Source: Pseudomonas prosekii
GTDB lineage: Bacteria; Pseudomonadota; Gammaproteobacteria; Pseudomonadales; Pseudomonadaceae
NCBI RefSeq assembly: GCF_900105155.1
Contig: NZ_LT629762.1
Coordinates: 1,736,001-1,800,000 of the forward strand
Direction of reading: 5' to 3'
Length of the DNA stretch: 64,000 nt
Every line of letters starts with the position of its first letter. The first letter of the stretch is position 1. Below are positions 52,400-62,608 of this stretch, one piece after another. A model generated the notes under the pieces. It was not told the DNA's origin and ran no database searches. It worked only from the letters and a program-made list of their open reading frames with translations. Position numbers and translations under genes: made by a program.

Positions 52400-52996
52400 T
52401 TAGCGCGCGTTAGGGGTTTGCCAACAGGGTATGCCGAAATGGCCGAGGAGTTCTGCGGTTTCGCACAACGGCAATCCGACCACCGCCGAATAGCTGCCAT
52501 TGAGCCCGGCGACAAACACCGCGCCCAGCCCTTGAATGCCATAACCGCCGGCCTTGTCCCGCGGTTCGCCGCTGGCCCAGTAGGCAGCGGCCTGCTCGGC
52601 GCTGATCGAGCGGAACCGCACCAGGCTGCGCACCACCAGCGACTCGCAACGCTCGCCATCCAGCACGGCCACGGCGGTCAGCACTTCGTGCTCTCGCCCG
52701 GACAACAGCTTGAGCATGGCGCACGCCTCGGCTTCGTCCACTGGTTTGCCGAGAATTTTCCCGTCCAGCACCACGGCAGTGTCGGCGCCCAATACGCAGC
52801 CCGCTTCGGCAGATACCAGTGTACGACGCCCGGCCTCGGCTTTGCCGCGCGCCAGACGCTCGACATAGGCCGACGGGGTTTCGTGGTTCAGAGGGGTTTC
52901 ATCGATGTCCGCGCTGATGACGGAGAACGGCACGCCGATCTGCGTGAGCAGTTCACGCCGACGCGGCGAGCCTGAGGCGAGGTACAACGTTTTCAT
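52400..52996 (-). CDS. maf: Maf-like nucleoside triphosphate pyrophosphatase
   Basis: 198 residues. Maf family: [14 protein letters not shown] at the N terminus, [21 protein letters not shown], and [11 protein letters not shown]. Hydrolyses dTTP, UTP and modified nucleotides (YhdE type). ATG 52996 is the family start; a 140-codon in-frame upstream extension is out of character and overlaps mreD. Just upstream of rng in the operon. Confidence 0.93.
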   Translation of the reverse strand: MKTLYLASGSPRRRELLTQIGVPFSVISADIDETPLNHETPSAYVERLARGKAEAGRRTLVSAEAGCVLGADTAVVLDGKILGKPVDEAEACAMLKLLSGREHEVLTAVAVLDGERCESLVVRSLVRFRSISAEQAAAYWASGEPRDKAGGYGIQGLGAVFVAGLNGSYSAVVGLPLCETAELLGHFGIPCWQTPNAR

Positions 52997-53040
52997 CAAG
53001 ACATCTCCCTTGTCGAGGTGCGGGCAAATGCCTGACCGAA

Positions 53041-53532
53041 TTAGTTGATTTTGTAACGCCGACGCAAGCCGCGCAGACCGAAGCTGATCCACGGCCAGAG
53101 CAACGCGCTCACCAGTGCCGGGAGCACCAGCGCCAACGTTGGCTGGCGGTTGCCGGTCAGGGCGCTGAGCCACAACTGGACCAATTGCGCGAGGCCGAAG
53201 ATCACCAGAATCACCAGGCATTGCTGCCACATCGGGAACATCCGCAGGCGTTGTTGCAGCGACAACACCAGGAACGTGATCAGCGTCAGGATCAACGCAT
53301 TCTGGCCGAGCAACGTGCCGTAGAGCACGTCTTCGGCCAGCCCCAGGCACCACGCGGTGACCATCCCGACTTTCTGCGGCAAGGCCAGCGCCCAGAAGGC
53401 CAGCAGCAGGGCCAGCCACAGCGGACGAAGAATTTCCATGAACTGCGGCAGCGGCGAAACGCTGAGCAGCAGACCGATGGCGAAGGTCAGCCAGACGATC
53501 CAGCCGTTACGCGATGAAGTAGCACCGGCCAT
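53041..53532 (-). CDS. mreD: Rod shape-determining protein MreD
   Basis: 163 residues, about five transmembrane helices ([60 protein letters not shown]). Inner-membrane member of the elongation complex. Its start overlaps the mreC stop by one base. Confidence 0.94.
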   Translation of the reverse strand: MAGATSSRNGWIVWLTFAIGLLLSVSPLPQFMEILRPLWLALLLAFWALALPQKVGMVTAWCLGLAEDVLYGTLLGQNALILTLITFLVLSLQQRLRMFPMWQQCLVILVIFGLAQLVQLWLSALTGNRQPTLALVLPALVSALLWPWISFGLRGLRRRYKIN

Positions 53533-54677
53533 TATTCTCTTCCCCCAGTGGTGGCCGGTGCAGAGACAGGCGGTTTGGCAGCTGGCGGCTTGGTGGCGGC
53601 CGGTTGCGAGGCAGGTGGTTTGGTCGCGCGGGTGGTCGCCGGCGGTTTGGCCGGGGTTGCCGCTGCTGGCGTGGCGGCCGCCGGGGTTGCGGTTGCAGGT
53701 GTAGCGGCTGCGGGTGTAGCGGCTGCGGGTGCGGCGGCGGCAGGTGCGGCGTTGGGCGCAGGTCTCGGCACGGTGCTTGGAATCATCGGTCCGCCGCCGT
53801 ACTGGTCCAGCGCTTCCTGGGCCTGAGCGGCTTCGTTGGCGCGTTCTTCAGCAGTGCGGCCATCGCTGAACACCAGCAGCAAGTAACGGCTGCGGTTCAA
53901 CGCGGCGGTCGGCACGGCGCGAACGATCGCGAACGGCTGGCCGGAATCGTGGATCACTTCCTTGACCGTCGCCACCGGATAACCCGCCGGGAAACGCTGA
54001 CCGAGGCCGGAGCTGACCAGCAGATCGCCTTCCTTGATGTCGGCAGTGTCGGCGACGTGACGCAATTCCAGGCGTTCCGGGTTGCCAGTGCCGCTGGCAA
54101 TCGCGCGCAGACCGTTGCGGTTCACTTGCACCGGAATGCTGTGAGTCGTGTCGGTAAGCAGCAGCACGCGGGAGGTGTACGGCATCAACTCGACCACCTG
54201 GCCCATCAGGCCGCGCGCATCGAGCACCGGCTGACCGAGGACCACACCGTCGCGCTCACCCTTGTTGATGATGATGCGATGGGTGAACGGGTTGGGGTCC
54301 ATGCCGATCAACTCGGCGACTTCGACCTTTTCGTTGACCAGCGCGGAGGAATTGAGCAACTCGCGCAGCCGCACGTTCTGCTCGGTGAGGGCGGCAAGCT
54401 TTTGCATGCGGCCCTGCAGCAGCAGGTTTTCGGTCTTGAGTTTTTCGTTCTCGGCGACCAGTTCGGTACGGCTGCCAAACTGGCTGGCCACACCTTGCCA
54501 TAGCCGCTGCGGCAGGTCGGTGATCCAGTAAGACTGCATCAGCACCAGCGACATCTGGCTACGCACTGGCTTGAGCAGTGTGAAGCGGGCATCGACCACC
54601 ATCAGCGCGACCGACAGCACGACCAGCACCAACAAGCGCACGCCCAGTGAGGGACCTTTGGTGAAGAGCGGTTTAAT
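53532..54677 (-). CDS. mreC: Rod shape-determining protein MreC, with an apparent ATT start
   Basis: About 381 residues from ATT 54677. One transmembrane helix (LLVLVVLSVALMVVDARF), a coiled coil (ENEKLKTENLLLQGRMQKL), then the MreC beta domains (VAELIGMDPNPFTHRIIINKG; LLVSSGLGQRFPAGYPVATV). The last 75 residues are a low-complexity Pro/Ala/Thr/Lys tail. GGGAGGAG lies six bases before the ATT; an ORF starting at GTG 54641 would cut into the family N terminus (IKPLFTKGPSLG) and has no ribosome binding site. Periplasmic scaffold of the elongasome. Confidence 0.88.
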   Translation of the reverse strand: MKPLFTKGPSLGVRLLVLVVLSVALMVVDARFTLLKPVRSQMSLVLMQSYWITDLPQRLWQGVASQFGSRTELVAENEKLKTENLLLQGRMQKLAALTEQNVRLRELLNSSALVNEKVEVAELIGMDPNPFTHRIIINKGERDGVVLGQPVLDARGLMGQVVELMPYTSRVLLLTDTTHSIPVQVNRNGLRAIASGTGNPERLELRHVADTADIKEGDLLVSSGLGQRFPAGYPVATVKEVIHDSGQPFAIVRAVPTAALNRSRYLLLVFSDGRTAEERANEAAQAQEALDQYGGGPMIPSTVPRPAPNAAPAAAAPAAATPAAATPATATPAAATPAAATPAKPPATTRATKPPASQPAATKPPAAKPPVSAPATTGGRE

Positions 54678-54762
54678 AGGCCGCTCCTCCCAGGCAAATG
54701 TTCTCTTTATTCATACGGCATCAAACCGGCCTGGATGCAGACTGACAGAAGATAAACGCCAA

Positions 54763-54788
54763 CAGGCAGCACTGCAAAGTGCTGCCTG
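54763..54788. other. 11-bp hairpin between mreB and mreC
   Basis: CAGGCAGCACT-GCAA-AGTGCTGCCTG, a perfect stem with a GNRA-type loop on the plus strand (TTGC on the mRNA strand). No T-run, so it is probably a processing or decay block that sets the MreB to MreC ratio. Confidence 0.6.
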
Positions 54789-54819
54789 CGCGCCAACAGC
54801 ATAGAGGCAAACCAACGAC

Positions 54820-55869
<1,050 letters not shown>

Positions 55870-56067
55870 CTAGGCAACGCGTGGGTAAAAAAGTGCGGCA
55901 AACTCTAACAACGACAGGGATTTTGGGCAAGGCGCCAATATGTTAAATTGGCCGCTTTTCTGTGCACCAACCCCCACAATCGCGGCCTTATGACCGTAGA
56001 AATGCGGTAGTGTTCCGACAATCTAACACACGGACGCCGTCCGTTCTGTTTTCCACTGGAGAATCCC

Positions 56068-56355
56068 ATGGCGCTTGAACGCTCCGACGTGGAAAAAATC
56101 GCTCATCTGGCCTGCCTAGGCCTGAATGATGCCGATCTTCCACACATCACTTCGGCCCTGAACAGCATTCTCGGGCTGGTCGACGAAATGCAGGCGGTCA
56201 ATACCGACGGTATCGAGCCGCTGGCCCACCCACTGGAAGCCAGCCAACGCCTGCGCGCAGACGTGGTGACCGAGACCAATCATCGCGAGGCCTATCAGTC
56301 CATCGCACCAGCGGTCGAAAACGGCCTGTACCTGGTTCCGAAAGTCATCGACTAA
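56068..56355 (+). CDS. gatC: Asp/Glu-tRNA amidotransferase subunit C
   Basis: 95 residues. GatC family ([41 protein letters not shown]). Stabilises GatA-GatB. GGAGAA precedes the ATG. First gene of gatCAB. Confidence 0.95.
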   Translation: MALERSDVEKIAHLACLGLNDADLPHITSALNSILGLVDEMQAVNTDGIEPLAHPLEASQRLRADVVTETNHREAYQSIAPAVENGLYLVPKVID

Positions 56356-56371
56356 AGGGAAAGAGCCTGCA

Positions 56372-57823
56372 ATGCATCAAATGACTCTGGCCGAGATCGC
56401 CCGCGGACTCGCCGATAAAAAGTTTTCTTCCGAAGAGCTGACCAAAGTCCTGCTGGCGCGCATCGCCCAGCTCGATCCTCAGCTCAACAGCTTCATCAGC
56501 CTCACCGAAGACCTGGCGCTCCAGCAGGCGAAAGCCGCTGACGTGCGCCGCGCCAATGGTGAGAGCGGCGCCCTGCTCGGTGCGCCGATCGCCCACAAGG
56601 ATCTGTTCTGCACTCAGGGCATTCGCACCAGCTGCGGCTCGAAGATGCTCGATAACTTCAAGGCACCGTACGACGCCACCGTCGTCGCCAAACTGGCTGC
56701 GGCCGGCGCCGTGACGCTGGGCAAAACCAACATGGACGAATTCGCCATGGGTTCGGCCAACGAGTCGAGCTACTACGGCGCGGTGAAAAACCCGTGGAAT
56801 CTGGAACACGTGCCGGGCGGTTCCTCCGGTGGTTCGGCGGCCGCGGTTGCCGCGCGCCTGTTGCCAGCGGCGACCGCTACCGACACCGGCGGCTCGATCC
56901 GCCAACCGGCAGCGTTCACCAACCTCACCGGCCTGAAACCGACCTACGGTCGTGTGTCGCGCTGGGGCATGATTGCCTACGCGTCGAGCCTCGACCAGGG
57001 CGGCCCGTTGGCGCGCACTGCCGAAGACTGCGCGATCCTGCTGCAAGGCATGGCCGGTTTTGATGCCAATGATTCCACCAGCATCGACGAACCGGTGCCG
57101 GATTACAGCGCCAGCCTTAATAGCTCGCTGCAAGGCCTGCGCATCGGCGTGCCGAAGGAATACTTCAGCGCCGGTCTCGACCCGCGCATCGCCGAGCTGA
57201 TCCACAACAGCGTCAAGGAGCTGGAAAAGCTCGGCGCCGTGGTCAAGGAAATCAGCCTGCCGAACATGCAGCACGCGATTCCTGCGTACTACGTGATCGC
57301 GCCTGCAGAAGCCTCCTCCAACCTGTCGCGTTTCGACGGCGTGCGTTTCGGCCATCGCTGCGAAGACCCGAAAAGCCTGGAAGACCTGTACAAGCGTTCC
57401 CGTGGTGAAGGTTTCGGCGCCGAAGTGCAGCGCCGGATCATGGTCGGCGCCTACGCGCTGTCGGCCGGCTACTACGACGCCTACTACCTGAAAGCGCAGA
57501 AGATCCGTCGTCTGGTGAAGAACGACTTCATGGCGGCTTTTAATGAGGTCGACATCATCCTTGGCCCAACCACGCCGAACCCGGCCTGGAAGCTTGGCGC
57601 GAAGAACAGCGACCCGGTCGCTGCCTATCTGGAAGACGTCTACACCATCACCGCCAACCTCGCGGGCCTGCCGGGTCTGTCGATGCCAGCCGGTTTTGTC
57701 GACGGTCTGCCGGTCGGCGTGCAATTGCTCGCCCCGTATTTCCAGGAAGGCCGTTTGCTCAACGTTGCGCACCAGTATCAGTTGAACACTGACTGGCACA
57801 CCCGCACCCCAACCGGCTTCTGA
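56372..57823 (+). CDS. gatA: Asp/Glu-tRNA amidotransferase subunit A
   Basis: 483 residues. Amidase-signature enzyme with the Ser-cis-Ser-Lys triad at Lys76 (APIAHKDLF), Ser151 ([15 protein letters not shown]) and Ser175 ([12 protein letters not shown]). Releases ammonia from Gln for transamidation of Glu-tRNA(Gln) or Asp-tRNA(Asn). Confidence 0.97.
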   Translation: MHQMTLAEIARGLADKKFSSEELTKVLLARIAQLDPQLNSFISLTEDLALQQAKAADVRRANGESGALLGAPIAHKDLFCTQGIRTSCGSKMLDNFKAPYDATVVAKLAAAGAVTLGKTNMDEFAMGSANESSYYGAVKNPWNLEHVPGGSSGGSAAAVAARLLPAATATDTGGSIRQPAAFTNLTGLKPTYGRVSRWGMIAYASSLDQGGPLARTAEDCAILLQGMAGFDANDSTSIDEPVPDYSASLNSSLQGLRIGVPKEYFSAGLDPRIAELIHNSVKELEKLGAVVKEISLPNMQHAIPAYYVIAPAEASSNLSRFDGVRFGHRCEDPKSLEDLYKRSRGEGFGAEVQRRIMVGAYALSAGYYDAYYLKAQKIRRLVKNDFMAAFNEVDIILGPTTPNPAWKLGAKNSDPVAAYLEDVYTITANLAGLPGLSMPAGFVDGLPVGVQLLAPYFQEGRLLNVAHQYQLNTDWHTRTPTGF

Positions 57824-57833
57824 GGAGAAACAC

Positions 57834-59279
57834 ATGCAATGGGAAGTCGTGATCGGGCTGGAGATTCATACACAGCTCACCACCCGGTCGAAAATCTTTT
57901 CCGGTAGTTCCACCACCTTCGGTTCCGAGCCGAACACTCAGGCCAGCCTCGTCGACCTGGGCATGCCCGGCGTGCTGCCGGTGCTGAACCAGGAAGCGGT
58001 GCGCATGGCGGTGATGTTCGGCTTGGCGATTGACGCCGAGATCGGCCAGCACAACGTGTTCGCGCGTAAAAACTACTTCTACCCGGACCTGCCGAAGGGT
58101 TACCAGATCAGCCAGATGGAACTGCCGATTGTCGGCAAGGGCCATTTGGACATCGCCATGGAAGACGGCACGATCAAACGTGTCGGCGTAACCCGTGCGC
58201 ACCTGGAAGAAGACGCCGGCAAGAGCCTGCACGAAGAATTCAACGGCGCCACCGGCATCGACTTGAACCGTGCCGGCACGCCGCTGCTGGAAATCGTTTC
58301 CGAGCCGGACATGCGCAGCGCCAAGGAAGCCGTGGCCTACGTAAAAACCGTCCACGCGCTGGTGCGTTACCTGGGCATTTGCGACGGCAACATGGCTGAA
58401 GGTTCGCTGCGTTGCGACTGCAACGTGTCGATCCGTCCGAAAGGCCAGGTCGAGTTCGGCACGCGCTGCGAGATCAAGAACGTCAACTCGTTCCGCTTCA
58501 TCGAGAAGGCGATCAACAGCGAAGTGCGTCGCCAGATCGAGCTGATCGAAGACGGCGGCAAAGTGATCCAGCAGACCCGCCTGTACGATCCGAACAAGGA
58601 CGAAACCCGTCCGATGCGCAGTAAAGAGGAAGCCAACGACTACCGTTACTTCCCCGATCCGGACCTGCTGCCGGTGGTCATCGAGGATTCGTTCCTCGAC
58701 GACGTGCGCGCCACGCTGCCGGAATTGCCGCCGCAAAAACGCGAGCGTTTCCAGGCGCAATTCGGCCTGTCGGTGTACGACGCCAGCGTCCTCGCCACCA
58801 GCCGCGAGCAAGCCGATTACTTCGAGAAAGTCGCAAGCATTGGCGGCGACGCCAAACTGGCGGCCAACTGGGTCATGGTTGAATTGGGCAGCTTGTTGAA
58901 CAAACAGGGTCTGGACATCGATCAGTCGCCGGTTTCCGCCGAGCAACTGGGCGGCATGCTGTTGCGCATCACCGATAACACCATCTCCGGCAAGATCGCC
59001 AAGGTTGTGTTTGAAGCGATGGCCAACGGCGAAGGCAGCGCCGACGAGATCATCGAGAAGCGCGGCTTGAAGCAAGTCACCGACAGCGGCGCGATCTCGG
59101 CGGTGCTCGACGAAATGCTCGCGGCCAACGCCGAGCAAGTTGAACAATACCGTGCGGCAGACGAAGCCAAGCGCGGCAAGATGTTCGGTTTCTTCGTCGG
59201 CCAGGCCATGAAAGCCTCCAAAGGCAAGGCCAACCCGCAACAGGTTAACGAACTGCTGAAAAGCAAGCTCGAAGGCTGA
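57834..59279 (+). CDS. gatB: Asp/Glu-tRNA amidotransferase subunit B
   Basis: 481 residues. GatB kinase-like domain ([47 protein letters not shown] [16 protein letters not shown]), a helical linker, and a C-terminal YqeY domain. Activates the misacylated tRNA with ATP. Confidence 0.97.
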   Translation: MQWEVVIGLEIHTQLTTRSKIFSGSSTTFGSEPNTQASLVDLGMPGVLPVLNQEAVRMAVMFGLAIDAEIGQHNVFARKNYFYPDLPKGYQISQMELPIVGKGHLDIAMEDGTIKRVGVTRAHLEEDAGKSLHEEFNGATGIDLNRAGTPLLEIVSEPDMRSAKEAVAYVKTVHALVRYLGICDGNMAEGSLRCDCNVSIRPKGQVEFGTRCEIKNVNSFRFIEKAINSEVRRQIELIEDGGKVIQQTRLYDPNKDETRPMRSKEEANDYRYFPDPDLLPVVIEDSFLDDVRATLPELPPQKRERFQAQFGLSVYDASVLATSREQADYFEKVASIGGDAKLAANWVMVELGSLLNKQGLDIDQSPVSAEQLGGMLLRITDNTISGKIAKVVFEAMANGEGSADEIIEKRGLKQVTDSGAISAVLDEMLAANAEQVEQYRAADEAKRGKMFGFFVGQAMKASKGKANPQQVNELLKSKLEG

Positions 59280-59350
59280 TCGACATGGAGCCAGCATTCA
59301 AAACTGGCTCAAATCCCTGTGGGAGCGAGCTGTTGTGGCTGGGGCGCTTC

Positions 59351-59463
59351 TGTGGCGAGGGGGCTTGCCCCCGTTGGGTCGCGAAGCGGCCCCGATTTCT
59401 GAACATCGCGTTCAGATTTTGGGACCGCTGCGCAGTCCAACGGGGGCAAGCCCCCTCGCCACA
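59351..59463. repeat. Perfect 27-bp inverted repeat (TGTGGCGAGGGGGC type)
   Basis: 59351-59377 is the exact reverse complement of 59437-59463 (core GGGGGCTTGCCCCCG, itself palindromic). Flanked by degenerate GTGGGAGC REP halves at 59318 and about 59488. A composite repeat between gatB and the RlpA-like gene. Confidence 0.88.
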
Positions 59464-59518
59464 ACAAGCCACCTCGCCACACAGGCCAGCTCCCACATTT
59501 GTATTGGGAAACCACTGA

Positions 59519-59902
59519 ATGAAGCGTCTGTTCGGCGCCTGCGCCCTGCTCGCTCTGATCGTCCTGCTGCCCGGTTGCGCCAGTGACGGCATCATCGATC
59601 CGCATGGTTACGACAAGACCGGCACCGCGTCCTATTACGGCACCAGACACCAAGGCAAACGCACCGCCAGCGGCGAGCGTTTCAACAAGAATTCCCTGAC
59701 AGCCGCCCACCGCCAATTACCTTTCGGCACCCGGGTGAAAATCACCAACCTGAACAATGACAAATCCTGCGTGGTGCGCATTAATGATCGCGGCCCGCAC
59801 AGCCGTGGGCGCCTGATCGACGTGTCCCACGCCGCCGCCGAGCGCCTGGGCATGTTGCGCAGTGGTACCGCGAAGGTTTGCGTGCAGGCTCTGGACGACT
59901 GA
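59519..59902 (+). CDS. Small RlpA-like lipoprotein (double-psi beta-barrel)
   Basis: 127 residues. Lipobox LLPGC with the Cys at about residue 20, then an RlpA-type domain: GTASYYGTRHQGKRTASGERFNKNSLTAAHRQLPFGTRVKITNL, NDRGPHSRGRLIDVSHAAAERLGM. The family cleaves denuded glycan strands or modifies the septal ring; this form lacks the SPOR domain of full RlpA. Confidence 0.88.
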   Translation: MKRLFGACALLALIVLLPGCASDGIIDPHGYDKTGTASYYGTRHQGKRTASGERFNKNSLTAAHRQLPFGTRVKITNLNNDKSCVVRINDRGPHSRGRLIDVSHAAAERLGMLRSGTAKVCVQALDD

Positions 59903-59912
59903 TGGAGCGCCG

Positions 59913-61010
59913 ATCATCTACGGATTAACCGACATCCCGCTGCTGAGCGTGCTCGAATTGCTCGGCGGCCTGCTACTGCTGATCGCCGGCGCCGAACTGA
60001 TGGTGCGCGCCGCCGTGCGCCTGGCCGCGCGCCTGCATGTGCGGCCGCTGATCATCGGCCTGACCATCGTCGCCCTCGGCAGCAGCGCGCCGCAAATGGC
60101 CGTGAGCCTGCAAGCCATGCTTGCGCATAACCAAGACATCGCCGTCGGCAGCGTGATCGGCAGCAGCATCTTCAACATCCTCGTGATCCTCGGTTTGTCG
60201 GCGCTGATCATCCCGCTGCGCGTGTCGCGTCAAGTGGTGCGGCTGGATATTCCGCTGATGATCGGCGCCAGCCTGCTCGTGTGTTTACTGGCCTGGAACG
60301 AAGAACTGAGCCGCACCGACGGCATCATCCTGCTCGCCGCGCTGGTGTTGTATCTGGGATTGTTGCTGCGCCAGTCGCAGCATTCGGCGCGCCCGCATTC
60401 GAGTCAGCCGTCAACGCCACGCGCACCGTGGATCAGCAGCCTGCTGATGATCGTCGCCGGGCTGGCGATGTTGGTGTATGCCGGGCATTTGTTGCTCGGC
60501 GCAGCAGTGTCGGTGGCGACTGACCTCGGGTTGTCGGAGCGGATCATCGGCCTGACCGTGGTGGCGATCAGCACTTCATTGCCGGTGCTCGCCACGTCGC
60601 TGATTGCCGCTTTGCGCGGTCAACGCGAGATTGCCGTCGGCAACGTGATCGGCAGCAACCTGTTCAACCTTCTCGGCGTGCTCGGTTTGACCGCGCTGGT
60701 GGCGCCCGCGCCGCTGTCGGTGTCGCCGAACGCGCTGGATTTCGACTTGCCAGTGATGCTCGGCGTCGCCGTGCTGTGCCTGCCGGTGTTCTATTCCGGT
60801 TATCGAGTGACGCGCGCCGAAGGCCTGCTGTTTCTCGGTTTGTACCTGGCGTATGGGCTGCACGTGGTGTCGTTCACCACGGGCATGCCGCTGGCCGGCA
60901 AGCTTGAACACCTGATGCTGATATTCGTCCTGCCGGCGCTGGTGGCGTTTCTGCTGTTCACGTCGCTGCGCGCCTGGCGTCGCCAACACCACAAGAAGGA
61001 TGTGCCATGA
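59913..61010 (+). CDS. Calcium/sodium antiporter (YrbG-like)
   Basis: About 365 residues, ten hydrophobic helices in two inverted repeats. The alpha-repeat motifs GSSAPQMAVSLQA and STSLPVLATSLIAALRG carry the ion-binding residues of Na+/Ca2+ exchangers. No ATG, GTG or TTG lies at the expected N terminus. GGAG at 59904-59907 is followed by ATC ATC (59913, 59916) and the reading IIYGLTDIPLL; other options are GTG 59949, which cuts into the first helix, or GTG 59862 inside rlpA. The start is therefore uncertain. Confidence 0.85.
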   Translation: MIYGLTDIPLLSVLELLGGLLLLIAGAELMVRAAVRLAARLHVRPLIIGLTIVALGSSAPQMAVSLQAMLAHNQDIAVGSVIGSSIFNILVILGLSALIIPLRVSRQVVRLDIPLMIGASLLVCLLAWNEELSRTDGIILLAALVLYLGLLLRQSQHSARPHSSQPSTPRAPWISSLLMIVAGLAMLVYAGHLLLGAAVSVATDLGLSERIIGLTVVAISTSLPVLATSLIAALRGQREIAVGNVIGSNLFNLLGVLGLTALVAPAPLSVSPNALDFDLPVMLGVAVLCLPVFYSGYRVTRAEGLLFLGLYLAYGLHVVSFTTGMPLAGKLEHLMLIFVLPALVAFLLFTSLRAWRRQHHKKDVP

Positions 61011-61387
61011 CCGACCAGAAGAAGCCCGGCGTCGAAGTGCGCCGGCAAGTGATGGGCGATGCATTCGTTGACCGCGCGCTCGGCAATGCCACCGAGTTCA
61101 GCCAGCCGCTGCAGGATTTCGTCAATGATCACGCGTGGGGCAGCGTGTGGAATCGCGAAGGTCTGCCGCTGAAAACCCGCAGCCTGATCACCCTCGCGGC
61201 GCTGACCGCGTTGAAGTGCCCGCAAGAGTTGAAAGGTCACGTGCGCGGTGCGCTGAACAACGGTTGCACCGTGGAAGAGATCCGCGAAGCGCTGCTGCAT
61301 TGCGCGGTGTACGCGGGTGTGCCGGCGGCGGTTGATGCGTTTCGGGCGGCGCAGGAAGTGATTGATAGTTATCAGAAGCCAGAGTAA
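61007..61387 (+). CDS. Carboxymuconolactone decarboxylase family protein
   Basis: 126 residues, AhpD-like CMD fold (GLPLKTRSLITLAALTALKCPQELKGHVRGALNNGCTVEEIREALLHCAVYAGVPAAVDAF). The single Cys pair is spread as K-C-P and H-C-A-V; similar to PcaC (4-carboxymuconolactone decarboxylase) in length and motif. No other beta-ketoadipate genes are adjacent, so the physiological substrate is open. Overlaps the antiporter by four bases. Confidence 0.85.
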   Translation: MTDQKKPGVEVRRQVMGDAFVDRALGNATEFSQPLQDFVNDHAWGSVWNREGLPLKTRSLITLAALTALKCPQELKGHVRGALNNGCTVEEIREALLHCAVYAGVPAAVDAFRAAQEVIDSYQKPE

Positions 61388-61398
61388 GCAGGTCGATG

Positions 61399-61472
61399 GC
61401 CTTCGCGGGCAAGGCTCGCTCCTACAGGGTCGGTGATCCCCCTGTAGGAGCGAGGCTTGCCCGCGAAGAGGC
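61399..61472. repeat. REP inverted pair
   Basis: CTTCGCGGGCAAGGCTCGCT followed by CCTACAGGG, and the reverse complement from 61441, between the convergent CMD and AEC permease genes. Confidence 0.85.
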
Positions 61473-61498
61473 CCTCAATATCACCGCAAATCCTGGGG

Positions 61499-62440
61499 TT
61501 AAATCCACCCACCCCACTGCAACACAAAGATCCCGATATTGGTGGTCACCGCCGCCATCAGCGTTGTAATCACGATAATCGCCGCCGCCAGTTCATGGTT
61601 GCCATTGGCCTGACGCGCCATGACAAAACTCGCCGCCGCCGTCGGGCTGCCGAAGTAAAGAAACAGAATCCCCAGCTCCGCGCCACGAAAGCCCCAGAGC
61701 CACGCGCCCACCGTCGCCAGCACCGGCAAACCGATCATCTTCACCAGGCTAGAACTCAGCGCCATGTTGCCGCTTTTGCGCAACGCCGCCAGCGACAAGG
61801 TGCCGCCAATGCAGATCAACGCCAGCGGCAGCGTGGTTTGCGCCAGGTATTGGCCGGAGGTCTCCAGCCAGCCCGGCAGACCGATCTTGAAATAGGCAAA
61901 TGGCGCCGCGGCCAACACGCTGACGATCAACGGGTTGGCCATCACGCTTTTGCAGATGCTCCACGGATCGGACTTGATCACCGGGCTGTACACCGCCAGC
62001 ACGATGGTCGACAGGGTGTTGTAGAAGAGAATGACCAGCGCCGCGAGAATCGCCCCGAGGGAAATCCCGTAGTCGCCGTACATGCTCGCCGCCAGCGCCA
62101 GACCGATCACGCCGTTGTTGCCGCGAAACGCGCCTTGGGTGTAGATGCCGCGATCTTCACGCGGGCACTTCCAGATCGCCCAGCCCCAGGCGATGGCGAA
62201 GCAAACGAGCGTGGCGATCGAGAAGTAGATCAGCAGTGCCGGTTGCAGCGCGGCGTGCAGGTCGGCGTGCAAGATGCCGAGAAACAGCAGCGCCGGCATG
62301 GTGACGTTGAACACCAGGGCCGACGCCGTGTGAATGAAATTGTCGTTGATCCAGTTGATGCGCTTGAGCAGCACACCGAGAAACAGCATGGCAAACACCG
62401 GCGCGGTGATGTTCAGGGTTTCGAGGAAAATAGCCAGCAT
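61499..62440 (-). CDS. AEC family transporter (auxin efflux carrier type)
   Basis: 313 residues, ten hydrophobic helices of the auxin efflux carrier fold (LETLNITAPVFAMLFLGVLLKRINWI; GLPGWLETSGQYLAQTTLPLALICIGGTL). Bacterial members export or import malonate, malate or other organic acids. Upstream of garD on the same strand, but separated by REP sequences; a sugar-acid or dicarboxylate role is possible. Confidence 0.87.
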   Translation of the reverse strand: MLAIFLETLNITAPVFAMLFLGVLLKRINWINDNFIHTASALVFNVTMPALLFLGILHADLHAALQPALLIYFSIATLVCFAIAWGWAIWKCPREDRGIYTQGAFRGNNGVIGLALAASMYGDYGISLGAILAALVILFYNTLSTIVLAVYSPVIKSDPWSICKSVMANPLIVSVLAAAPFAYFKIGLPGWLETSGQYLAQTTLPLALICIGGTLSLAALRKSGNMALSSSLVKMIGLPVLATVGAWLWGFRGAELGILFLYFGSPTAAASFVMARQANGNHELAAAIIVITTLMAAVTTNIGIFVLQWGGWI

Positions 62441-62510
62441 GCCGGGAGACCTTGGGGGTGGGCGTCGTTAGGGGGCTAATGATAAGCCAGCAAGTCCCTC
62501 GGCGTCTGTC

Positions 62511-62596
62511 ATCGCGCTATCGCGAGCAAGCTCGCTCCCACATTTGATCTCCGGTGTGGCCGAGATCCCCGTGGGAGCGAGCTTGCTCGCGATGCA
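62511..62596. repeat. REP pair
   Basis: ATCGCGAGCAAGCTCGCTCC near 62518 and GTGGGAGCGAGCTTGCTCGC near 62571, between garD and the AEC permease gene. Confidence 0.85.
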
Positions 62597-62608
62597 GGCG
62601 ACTCGGTC

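Noticed and set aside
52997..53419. Long upstream extension of the maf frame
   Set aside because: It overlaps mreD in another frame and is not part of the Maf family; ATG 52996 begins with the conserved [10 protein letters not shown].
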